This document shows positions 1-5,956 of a stretch of DNA of 7,849 nt, piece after piece. A program made the translations under genes and the position numbers. How positions within the stretch are numbered: the first letter of the stretch is position 1; each line of letters opens with the position of its first letter. The notes beneath the pieces are model-generated. The model worked only from the letters and a program-made list of their open reading frames with translations. It did not search any database and was not told where the DNA came from. Source of the DNA: an uncultured Chloroflexota bacterium (GTDB taxonomy: Bacteria; Chloroflexota; Anaerolineae; Aggregatilineales; Phototrophicaceae); contig CALMZT010000497.1 of the NCBI GenBank assembly GCA_937870805.1, positions 1 through 7,849 of the forward strand. Reading direction: 5' to 3'.

Positions 1-496
1 GTACCAGGCGACCCGTCATCGTGTCGTCCTGCTGTTTCTCGTAGCGTGCGTTCGCCACCTGCAAGCGCTGGTTGAGGACGATGTTTTGCACGACGGTTTG
101 GATCAACGCCAGTGTTGTGTTGAGCGTCTGAACCTGATCGAGCATGTAGTGTTGGGAATGCTGCGAGAACAGTGCCAGCGCGCCGATGGGCTGAGCGTCG
201 AGCATTAAGGGGAGCACTAGCGCAGAATGAAAAGGAGTCTGGCTCAGATCAGCCTCGTTGATGAGCGAGGACTGACCTTGCGCACGCTGCAATGTGCTTA
301 ACACAATCTCTTCAAGAGCCTGCTGTGCGGTCAATGACAGCGGTTCAATGCGCGATTTGACAAGCTCCTGGAGGGATTCGTTGTGAAGCAGATACACGCA
401 AGCGAATTCGGCTTGCGCGAACATCGTATGCAGGATATGCATAAGCTGGTCGGCGGCTGTCAGGGGCACGCCATACATTCTTTCTGCGCTTGCCAT
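1..496 (-). CDS. GAF-domain signalling protein, C-terminus beyond the window (possible sensor kinase)
   Basis: The minus-strand frame is open for 165 codons from an ATG at 494-496 to the left edge, so only the N-terminal part is visible. Residues about 12-145 read as a GAF domain: an N-terminal helix, a strand ending FACVYLLHN, a central ALVLPLMLDAQPIGALALFS segment, and a closing helix rich in L, V and Q. The last 20 or so residues (RLQVANARYEKQQDD) look like the start of a coiled linker. In this type of protein such a linker often leads to a histidine kinase or another GAF/PAS unit, but no kinase motif is inside the window. The gene follows the response regulator on the same strand and in the same frame, separated only by the regulator's TAG and nine bases. 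They are almost certainly cotranscribed and probably partners. No strong Shine-Dalgarno sits close to this ATG; a GGGAG lies about 20 bases upstream. The GAF ligand is unknown. Confidence 0.75.
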   Translation of the reverse strand, partial: MASAERMYGVPLTAADQLMHILHTMFAQAEFACVYLLHNESLQELVKSRIEPLSLTAQQALEEIVLSTLQRAQGQSSLINEADLSQTPFHSALVLPLMLDAQPIGALALFSQHSQHYMLDQVQTLNTTLALIQTVVQNIVLNQRLQVANARYEKQQDDTMTGRLV

Positions 497-505
497 AAAC
501 GTTCG

Positions 506-1249
506 CTAGGAACCTACTCCCGCTGGTTGCTCGTCTGTGTCCGGTGGACGCACGGTAAACATATAGCCGACGCCGCGTTCTGTGCGAATGTAGTGTGGAT
601 GATGCGAATCGGCTTCGAGCTTGCGCCGCAAACGGTGCATGTGAACGCGCAGCGTGTCTTCATAAACATCTTCCGAAGGCCATACACGCGCGATCAGCAT
701 CCGATTTTCCACGACGCGCCCCGCATTGCGCAGCAGCACATGCAGCAGAATCGACTCCGTAGGAGTCAAGCCCATCGACTTGCCGCCGAGGACAATACGA
801 TTATGGGCAAAATCGATGCTCAAGAACTCGTCGATGCGGATAATAGGTTCACTGGCGTAGTCGAGGCTGGGCATACGTGCCAGCACGACCTGAATGCGCG
901 CTTCCAGTTCGCGCAGTTCAAAGGGCTTCACAATGAAATCTTCGGCATACTTTTTCAAGCCCTGGACAATGGTTTCGGTATCGCTGCTGGAGGTGACAAA
1001 GATGATGGGGACATCTGCCATCGATTTCAGCTTATTGCTCAACTCAAAGCCATGCATGGTCGGCAGGGCGAGGTCGATGAGCGCGATGTGTGGGAGTCCC
1101 CGTGTTTTGATATGTTCAATTGCCTCTGGTCCGTCGGGGAAGGCGGTAACTTCGTACCCATGTTTCGTCAGATAATCCGTCATCAGCTTGCTAATGCTCT
1201 GATCGTCTTCCACAATCAGCACTCTGCTTTTATTCAGATTCGATCTCAT
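506..1249 (-). CDS. OmpR/PhoB-family two-component response regulator
   Basis: A complete 247-residue DNA-binding response regulator. The receiver domain (about 8-122) shows the acidic pair D15-D16, the phospho-acceptor D59 in ALIDLALP, the switch threonine T86 in FVTSSS and K108 in IVKPF. The winged-helix output domain (about 140-235) carries the family pattern LTPTE, then RVVENRMLIARVWP, a recognition helix with TLRVHMHRLRRKLE, and the wing ending RTERGVGYMF. The length is normal for the family. The start at 1249 is supported by a GAGG ten bases upstream and by a near-consensus promoter further up. In the receiver, the usual GADDY before the lysine is KYAEDF, so the alpha4-beta5 face is slightly atypical. 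The gene is cotranscribed with the downstream GAF-domain protein, which is the candidate input partner. The cognate kinase and regulon cannot be read from the window; the divergent PBP-like gene is a candidate target only by position. Confidence 0.95.
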   Translation of the reverse strand: MRSNLNKSRVLIVEDDQSISKLMTDYLTKHGYEVTAFPDGPEAIEHIKTRGLPHIALIDLALPTMHGFELSNKLKSMADVPIIFVTSSSDTETIVQGLKKYAEDFIVKPFELRELEARIQVVLARMPSLDYASEPIIRIDEFLSIDFAHNRIVLGGKSMGLTPTESILLHVLLRNAGRVVENRMLIARVWPSEDVYEDTLRVHMHRLRRKLEADSHHPHYIRTERGVGYMFTVRPPDTDEQPAGVGS

Positions 1250-1259
1250 GTTCGGTTAT

Positions 1260-1263
1260 CCTC
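1260..1263 (-). promoter_or_regulatory. Shine-Dalgarno of the response regulator gene
   Basis: On the minus strand GAGG lies ten bases before the ATG at 1247-1249. It fixes the start of the response regulator, since no other in-frame start nearby has comparable support. Confidence 0.6.
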
Positions 1264-1299
1264 GGCAATATAACGAAAATTGTTCGCTCTCTTGTAACA

Positions 1300-1328
1300 A
1301 ATATACACCCTGCGTAATATTATGTCAA
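1300..1328 (-). promoter_or_regulatory. Sigma70-type promoter for the response regulator/GAF operon
   Basis: On the minus strand a perfect TTGACA (-35, plus positions 1323-1328) is followed after exactly 17 bases by TATATT (-10, 1300-1305). The predicted transcript starts near 1293, giving a leader of about 43 bases before the ATG at 1249. The surroundings are strongly AT-rich. This is the best-formed promoter in the window and suggests substantial basal expression. Confidence 0.75.
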
Positions 1329-1423
1329 AGATTAATTTTAATACAGATTGAAAATATTTAATGTGCAACATCATTGTAACATGTAAGTTTATGAGGGTAT
1401 GTATTTTCATCAAATGACATTTG

Positions 1424-1429
1424 TATAGT
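1424..1429 (+). promoter_or_regulatory. Possible -10 element for the PBP-like gene
   Basis: TATAGT lies in the AT-rich region just upstream of the PBP-like gene, but no good -35 sits 16-18 bases before it. Transcription would start near 1436, leaving a leader of about 50 bases before the ATG at 1486. It would also be compatible with a leaderless transcript beginning at the ATG at 1435. Confidence 0.25.
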
Positions 1430-1485
1430 GTAGAATGTTCTGGATTAGAGTTGTATATGATGCTGACACAAAAGGCTTCCGAAGT

Positions 1486-4431
1486 ATGACATCTGTGACG
1501 CACGTTATTCGTAGGCGACGCAACCGACGCCAGGCACGCCGAGCCGCGCGCCATTATGGGCACATGTGGACGTTTGTCGCGGCGGCTGTCGTGCTGCTGG
1601 TGGTCATTGCGCCGCTGATGGTGGCGGTGGGTGGTGCAGCGTGGTTCTACGTGCGTGGAATACAGATGCTGCCTGTGCCGCAAGAGACCATTTATCTTGA
1701 CCCTGTGATCGGCGCGACTGAACTCTATGACCGTGATGGACAAATCCCGTTAGGCGATGAGCGCGTTTGGCTGCCGTTAAACGATATGCCGCCGTATCTC
1801 GCAGAGGCTTCGCTGCTGGCAGAAGACCCTGACTTTTTGACGACAGCGCGCTTCGACATCTGGAACACTTTCACCCGTTTATGGGACAACCTGATCGAAG
1901 GTCCACTGCCTGCCGATTTTTCGCTGACGGGGAGCCTTGTGCGCAATGCCATCCTACCGTTGCCGGAGTTCGTGACCTACGAAGACCGCGCGTTAGAGAT
2001 TGCTTTAGTGGCTGAGATCAACCGTCGCTACACGCCCGAACAAATTCTCGAATGGCATCTCAACACGAACTACTACGGACACGACGCCTACGGTATCGAC
2101 GCGGCGGCACGTGTCTACCTCGGCAAGCGCGCTCGTGATTTGAACCTTGCCGAAGTGGTGCTGTTGGCAGCGATCCCTACAGCGACACAGTACAACCCGA
2201 TTGATAATGAGGAAGCGGCACTGCGACGCCAGCAGGATTTACTCAATCAACTCGCCGCGAATGGCGTGATTAGCGAAACACAGTTGGCGGATGCGCGTGC
2301 CGCCGTCGTGACGATCACGGAGGATACCGCACAAGCGCCGCAAGTCGCGCCGGAATTCGCCGTATACGCGCGGCGGCAGGCAGAAGAGATTCTCAACTCA
2401 ATCGGACGTGATGGCGCGCAAATGGTGGCGCGCGGTGGACTGCGCATCACGACGACGCTCGATCTCGATTTGTATTATCAATCGGACTGTGCGCTGCGTA
2501 CACATCTGGCACGTTTGAACGGCAATACACAGCCGATCATGGCGTTAAACGGTTTGCCCTGCACGGCGGCAAGCAATATGTCGGATGCTGATGTTTCCAC
2601 ACTCCCGCCCGATGAAGGCGTGATTGTCGTCATCAATCCGCAAACAGGTGAACTGTTGAGCATGGTGGGGCAAGGTGTGCGTGCCGTTTACCAGGCGGGT
2701 CCAACGCTGCAACCTTTTGTTTACTTTCAAGGCTTCGGCACTGGTCTCTTTAATCCGGCGACGATGCTGCTCGACATTTCACAACCGTTTCCCGGCGCGA
2801 CAGAAGGCTTAATCTACATTCCGACGAACAGCGACGGACAATATCGTGGTCCGATCAGCTTACGCGAATCCTTAGCTTCCGGGCTGGTGCCGCCGGTGGT
2901 CTCCGTTGCCAACACTGTACAGCTTGATATCGTGCTGACCAGCGCTCATCAAATTGGTTTAAACAGCCTCAACAATGACGATTATGATCTCTCACTGCTT
3001 GAACGCGGCGGCGCTGTGTCTGTCATGGATATAACCTATGCTTACAGCGTGTTCGCCGCGATGGGCAATATGCACGGTGTTCAGGTAGAACCTATCGGTC
3101 AGGGTTATCGTGTACGCGACCCCGCCGCAGTGCTGCGCATTGAAGACGCAGATGGAACTGTACTGTGGGAATATGATGAACTTGCGCGCCTGCCGACGCC
3201 GATCTTTGAACCTAGCTTGGGTTATCTCGTGAACAATATCCTTGCAGATCGTGAGGCGCGCTGGAATGTGCTGCCACGTGATAATGCGCTGGATTTGGTG
3301 GACATTAACGATGTGCCGCGCCCTGTCGCCGTCGTCAATGGCATAACAGCCAATAATCAAGAAGCGTGGACGGTAGGCTATACACCGCAGCTTGCCATCG
3401 GCGTGTGGGTGGGGCGTGATGATGGCGGAGAAATCGCCCTCGACATGTTTGCATTGACAGGCGCTGCGCCTGTGTGGCGTGCGGTGATGGATTATCTGAA
3501 TGCGCGCGATATTTTGCCGATCACTGATTGGCAGCAACCATCCGACATCGTAATACGCAACGTGTGCCAGCTATCGGGCTTACTACCGACGCAAGCCTGC
3601 CCACAGCGTCCAGAGGTTTTCCTGGCAAGCGCGCAGCCGACACAAGCCGATACCTATTGGCGTCTGGTGGATGTGAACCGCGACACAGGACAGTTGGCAA
3701 CGAGCAGCACGCCCGCCAGCCAGCTTGAAACACGCACCTATTTCGTGCCGCCGGATAACGCGCTTGATTGGTGGCGCGCGAATGGACAACCCCTGCCTCC
3801 CACCGAATTCGATACGATCAGTGGACAGTTGAATCTGCTCAGTTCTGCTACGATTTTGCAGCCACAGGCGCTTGCCTACGTTGGCGGTGTGGTCGATGTG
3901 CGCGGCAGTGTTGACGCTGCGCAAATGCAGTATTACGAACTGTCGTATGGCGCGGGCGTCAATCCCAACGAGTGGATACAAATCACGGGACAGCAAACGG
4001 ATTACAGTCCCGGCTCATCGCTGGGTTCATGGGATACCAACGGGCTGGACGGTATTTATACGCTGCGCTTGAATGTTGTGCTGTTGAATAACAACCGCGA
4101 GGAAGCAATCGTTTACGTCACCGTCGATAACGTGGCACCGACGATTACGCTCAGCACGGGCACGGATGCCACCGGTGCGCCACGCCCGTATTTGTTTCCT
4201 AGCGATACCACAGTGAACGTTGAGGCACTTGTGCAGGATAACCTTGCGCTTGATCGTGTCGAGTTCTATCACAATGGCGAGTATATGGGTGCCGATCAGG
4301 AATTCCCTTTTGCTGTGGAGTGGGAGATCACGCGCACGGGCAGCGAAACCTTCACGGCTGTGGTGTTTGACCAGGCGGGTAACAGCGCCAGCGCCGAAAT
4401 CGTGGTAAATGTCGCGCGCGCAGGTGGATAG
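1486..4431 (+). CDS. Class A PBP-like protein (GT51 plus transpeptidase fold) with inactivated transpeptidase motifs and C-terminal Ig-like domains
   Basis: The protein has 981 residues from the ATG at 1486. This start follows AAAAGG about ten bases upstream; the frame stays open to an ATG at 1435, but those 17 codons are AT-rich and lack a ribosome site. A basic cytoplasmic tail and one transmembrane helix (about 29-55) anchor it with the rest outside. Residues about 70-270 match glycosyltransferase 51: E113 in LAEDPDF and E171 in RALEIAL fit the two catalytic glutamates, followed by ILEWHLN and AARVYLGK. However, the GGSTITQQ motif is replaced by ADFSLTGS and the usual lysine before ILE is proline. 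The transpeptidase-like region (about 373-688) aligns well, but SxxK is P406-T-L-Q409, SxN is S465-G-L and KTGT is N618-G-I-T621. A cysteine pair (C694, C705) and two Ig-like domains (about 786-882 and 883-977) follow. Inference: a cell-wall scaffold or regulator rather than a crosslinking enzyme, possibly retaining weak polymerase activity. Confidence 0.88.
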   Translation: MTSVTHVIRRRRNRRQARRAARHYGHMWTFVAAAVVLLVVIAPLMVAVGGAAWFYVRGIQMLPVPQETIYLDPVIGATELYDRDGQIPLGDERVWLPLNDMPPYLAEASLLAEDPDFLTTARFDIWNTFTRLWDNLIEGPLPADFSLTGSLVRNAILPLPEFVTYEDRALEIALVAEINRRYTPEQILEWHLNTNYYGHDAYGIDAAARVYLGKRARDLNLAEVVLLAAIPTATQYNPIDNEEAALRRQQDLLNQLAANGVISETQLADARAAVVTITEDTAQAPQVAPEFAVYARRQAEEILNSIGRDGAQMVARGGLRITTTLDLDLYYQSDCALRTHLARLNGNTQPIMALNGLPCTAASNMSDADVSTLPPDEGVIVVINPQTGELLSMVGQGVRAVYQAGPTLQPFVYFQGFGTGLFNPATMLLDISQPFPGATEGLIYIPTNSDGQYRGPISLRESLASGLVPPVVSVANTVQLDIVLTSAHQIGLNSLNNDDYDLSLLERGGAVSVMDITYAYSVFAAMGNMHGVQVEPIGQGYRVRDPAAVLRIEDADGTVLWEYDELARLPTPIFEPSLGYLVNNILADREARWNVLPRDNALDLVDINDVPRPVAVVNGITANNQEAWTVGYTPQLAIGVWVGRDDGGEIALDMFALTGAAPVWRAVMDYLNARDILPITDWQQPSDIVIRNVCQLSGLLPTQACPQRPEVFLASAQPTQADTYWRLVDVNRDTGQLATSSTPASQLETRTYFVPPDNALDWWRANGQPLPPTEFDTISGQLNLLSSATILQPQALAYVGGVVDVRGSVDAAQMQYYELSYGAGVNPNEWIQITGQQTDYSPGSSLGSWDTNGLDGIYTLRLNVVLLNNNREEAIVYVTVDNVAPTITLSTGTDATGAPRPYLFPSDTTVNVEALVQDNLALDRVEFYHNGEYMGADQEFPFAVEWEITRTGSETFTAVVFDQAGNSASAEIVVNVARAGG

Positions 4432-4476
4432 GACTTCTGTACAGCACGATGTAAAAGCGGCGGGCGGAAATAAGCG

Positions 4477-4482
4477 TATAAT
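4477..4482 (+). promoter_or_regulatory. Possible -10 element upstream of the small membrane protein gene
   Basis: A perfect TATAAT lies in the 91-base gap after the PBP-like gene, 41 bases before the next ATG. No recognisable -35 stands 16-18 bases upstream, so the downstream gene may have its own weak or activator-dependent promoter, or simply be read through from the gene before it. Confidence 0.35.
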
Positions 4483-4492
4483 AAAGATAGCG

Positions 4493-4512
4493 ACCTCGAT
4501 AATTTGAGAGGT
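4493..4512 (+). promoter_or_regulatory. Possible hairpin enclosing the Shine-Dalgarno of the small membrane protein gene
   Basis: ACCTC at 4493-4497 can pair with GAGGT at 4508-4512 across a ten-base loop. The right arm contains the only good ribosome-binding sequence (GAGAGG, 4506-4511, eleven bases before the ATG at 4523). A T-rich run (TATTTTTTA) follows. The stem is short, so this is either a mild translational brake or a weak terminator-like element, or chance. Confidence 0.3.
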
Positions 4513-4522
4513 ATTTTTTACT

Positions 4523-5026
4523 ATGGAGACGAATACACTTCTGTTGATCGGCGCGGGTGTTCTTGGGGGACTGCTGGCACTGCTGCTGCTGATAAAGATT
4601 ATGAAGGGTATCCTGCAAATTGGGTATCTGCTGCTGGTACTCGGCGCAAGTGCCTTTCTTGCCTACTACGTTGGTACGCCAGAAGGCAGCAATCTATTGC
4701 CGAGGACGGTTAATCTTGATGTACGCCTCATCCAGGCAGGTATCATTATTCTCTTTCCGCTGCTGATGAGTCTGGTGATCGCAATATTGGTATTTTTTGT
4801 GCGTCGGATTTTCAAATCTGACTCGAAAAGAGTTTTTAGGGATAGCAGCCCGACGCCCGTGATGCCGTTCCACCCACCGACACAGCAAGAACTGGAACAA
4901 ATCCAGCGCACAAATCCGGCGTCGCAATATCCGCCGCCACCATCCAGCAGCTATTCAGCACCCACGATACAGAACATGCCGCACGTTGAAGAAACACGTC
5001 CCACCCCTAAACGGCGCAATAAATAG
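4523..5026 (+). CDS. Small membrane protein with three helices and a proline-rich tail, function unknown
   Basis: A complete 167-residue protein that I do not recognise as a named family. Hydrophobic segments at about 6-24, 30-50 and 69-93 predict three transmembrane helices. The loop between helices 2 and 3 (about 51-68) is short. The RRIFK sequence after helix 3 places the C-terminal 70 or so residues in the cytoplasm by the positive-inside rule. This tail is disordered-looking, with many P, S, T and Q residues, a PPPP run near residue 138 and a basic end (KRRNK). The start is supported by GAGAGG eleven bases upstream. It lies 91 bases after the PBP-like gene on the same strand, so an envelope role alongside that protein is plausible but unproven. 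No catalytic motif is visible. Confidence 0.8.
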   Translation: METNTLLLIGAGVLGGLLALLLLIKIMKGILQIGYLLLVLGASAFLAYYVGTPEGSNLLPRTVNLDVRLIQAGIIILFPLLMSLVIAILVFFVRRIFKSDSKRVFRDSSPTPVMPFHPPTQQELEQIQRTNPASQYPPPPSSSYSAPTIQNMPHVEETRPTPKRRNK

Positions 5027-5040
5027 TGGCAATCAGCCAC
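5026..5040 (-). terminator. Small hairpin between the membrane protein gene and the small minus-strand ORF
   Basis: GTGGC (5026-5030) and GCCAC (5036-5040) form a 5-bp stem with a five-base loop. Read on the minus strand it overlaps the stop codon of the 37-codon ORF and is followed by TATTTATT, which gives it some terminator character. On the plus strand no T-run follows. It is a weak stem, so the call is tentative. Confidence 0.3.
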
Positions 5041-5146
5041 AGGCAAACCAATCTAATGTCCATTCCAGCGGGAACGGGCTGAAATGCCACACGTCACTGC
5101 CTTCGAGAGCAACGATGTGTAGTTCATGAGATGCGCATTTCGTCAT
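5033..5146 (-). CDS. Candidate 37-residue small protein, unrecognised
   Basis: A short minus-strand ORF in the 246-base gap between the membrane protein gene and the metalloregulator gene. It begins with ATG at 5144-5146, preceded by AAGGT with a five-base gap from the GG, which is one of the better ribosome sites in the window. It ends in TGA inside a small hairpin followed by a T-rich run. The product starts MTKCASHELHIVALEG and ends in an aromatic segment containing two prolines and three tryptophans. Two cysteines and three histidines could bind metal, but with so few residues this is speculative. A palindrome covers its possible -10 (TAATCT on the minus strand, plus 5168-5173). No family is recognised, and it could be a chance ORF. 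Confidence 0.35.
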   Translation of the reverse strand: MTKCASHELHIVALEGSDVWHFSPFPLEWTLDWFACG

Positions 5147-5159
5147 CCACACCTTTTAA

Positions 5160-5180
5160 CTACGCTAAGATTAGCGGTAG
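5160..5180. promoter_or_regulatory. Palindrome, candidate operator upstream of the DtxR-family gene and the small ORF
   Basis: CGCTAA (5163-5168), a GA centre and TTAGCG (5171-5176) form a perfect six-base inverted repeat. It extends outward through CTA (5160-5162) and TAG (5178-5180), with one extra G on the right. The size (about 20 bp) and the TTAG/CTAA content resemble sites bound by DtxR-family dimers, though the sequence is not the classical IdeR or MntR box. It lies about 58 bases upstream of the regulator's -10 and over the possible -10 of the divergent small ORF. Confidence 0.4.
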
Positions 5181-5234
5181 AAAAGTGAAGCTGCATCCCC
5201 TGAAAGAGTAATGCATTCATCCCATACAAATTTG

Positions 5235-5243
5235 TGCTATCAT
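5235..5243 (+). promoter_or_regulatory. Extended -10 promoter of the DtxR-family gene
   Basis: TGC followed by TATCAT fits an extended -10 (TGn plus hexamer at 5238-5243). The -35 region (about ATTCAT) is weak, as is common with extended -10 promoters. Transcription would begin near 5250, just before the ATG at 5252. This favours the GTG at 5273, with its ribosome site inside the short leader, as the real start. Confidence 0.45.
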
Positions 5244-5263
5244 AGCCGTAAATGAGTTCAAAA

Positions 5264-5268
5264 GGTGG
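5264..5268 (+). promoter_or_regulatory. Shine-Dalgarno that selects a GTG start for the DtxR-family gene
   Basis: AGGTGG begins at 5263, so its core ends about five to seven bases before the GTG at 5273-5275. The in-frame ATG at 5252 has no purine-rich site before it and sits at the predicted transcription start, so the GTG is preferred. Confidence 0.6.
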
Positions 5269-5272
5269 AAGC

Positions 5273-5956
5273 GTGACCCATCACCGTGATGTTGCCGACT
5301 ATGATGCGGTACAAAACTTTCTTAAAGCGGTCTATACCCTGCAACAGCAAAATAATGATCGTGTATCGACCAATGCACTGGCAGAGGTTTTGAATGTCAA
5401 AGCGCCTTCAATTACCGATATGGCGCGGCGCATGGTGGACGCAGGCCTGGTGGATTACGAGCGCTACAGAGGTGTGCGCCTCACCGAGTCCGGCGAACAC
5501 ATCGCGCTGAAGGTCATTCGCCGTCATCGCCTCATCGAACTATATCTGGTGCAAGAATTGGGTTATGCGCTGCACGAAGTTCATAACGAAGCCGAGAAAC
5601 TGGAACATGCCGTCTCGGATCGTTTTATCGATGCACTGGCGCATAAATTAGGCGACCCGCTGGTTGACCCGCATGGCGACCCTATCCCATCTGCTGAAGG
5701 CGTTGTACAGGAGCGTCATTTGCTGCCACTTTCGCAGCTACCACAACGTGTTCCGGCATCCGTCTCGCGCCTCACCGCTGATTCACCTGATATGCTTCAG
5801 CACATGCTGGATCGCGGTTTCAAGCTGGACGCCAACGTCCAAGTCCTGGCTCATGACCCGTTTGATGGACCGATCACGGCATTGGTCGATGGTGAACAGC
5901 GCGTCATCGGACACAGCGTCGCGGCGTGCATCTGGGTTGAGCAAAAGCTCTCATGA
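5273..5956 (+). CDS. DtxR/MntR-family metal-dependent transcriptional regulator
   Basis: A 227-residue cytoplasmic repressor of the iron/manganese-sensing family. The N-terminal winged helix (about 10-75) includes the helix pair around NALAEVLNVKAPSITDMARRM and a wing ending GVRLTESG. The dimerization and metal-binding helices follow (about 76-140). They keep H85, E89, H104, E111 and H112 at spacings matching DtxR H79, E83, H98, E105 and H106. At the DtxR C102 position is E108, as in manganese-type MntR. At the N-terminal ligand position (DtxR M10, MntR D8) there is N15, which is unusual, and MntR E11 is K18. Residues about 152-225 form a C-terminal SH3/FeoA-like domain, so the length is that of DtxR/IdeR rather than short MntR. 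Mn or Fe specificity is therefore inferred, leaning to Mn. Its 3' end overlaps the convergent gene by six bases. A palindrome upstream may be its operator. Confidence 0.93.
   Translation: MTHHRDVADYDAVQNFLKAVYTLQQQNNDRVSTNALAEVLNVKAPSITDMARRMVDAGLVDYERYRGVRLTESGEHIALKVIRRHRLIELYLVQELGYALHEVHNEAEKLEHAVSDRFIDALAHKLGDPLVDPHGDPIPSAEGVVQERHLLPLSQLPQRVPASVSRLTADSPDMLQHMLDRGFKLDANVQVLAHDPFDGPITALVDGEQRVIGHSVAACIWVEQKLS

Larger units (their letters stand above)
1250..1434. other. AT-rich divergent intergenic region with a repeated TTGTAACA word
   Basis: This 185-base stretch between the divergent regulator and PBP-like genes is much more AT-rich than either gene. It holds the sigma70 promoter of the regulator. 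The word TTGTAACA occurs twice in the same orientation, at 1292-1299 and 1374-1381. The first copy lies around the predicted transcription start of the regulator. The copies could be binding sites for a regulator, possibly the adjacent PhoB-type one, but two short words in AT-rich DNA can arise by chance. Confidence 0.35.

Noticed and set aside
383..1273. Long plus-strand ORF (296 codons) opposite the response regulator and GAF genes
   Set aside because: It is antisense to two clearly recognisable genes, has a low-complexity Cys/His/Arg-rich translation with no family pattern, and no ribosome site of note.
1435..1485. Upstream ATG extending the PBP-like protein by 17 residues
   Set aside because: AT-rich codons unlike the rest of the gene and no ribosome site. 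It is kept only as an alternative if the transcript is leaderless, since TATAGT sits five bases upstream.
1246..1743. Minus-strand 165-codon ORF covering the divergent promoter and the start of the PBP-like gene
   Set aside because: It spans AT-rich non-coding DNA and the antisense of a real gene; the translation is Arg/His-rich and unlike a protein.
5252..5254. ATG as start of the DtxR-family gene
   Set aside because: No Shine-Dalgarno and too close to the predicted transcription start; the GTG at 5273 has AGGTGG at the right distance and gives the usual family N-terminus.
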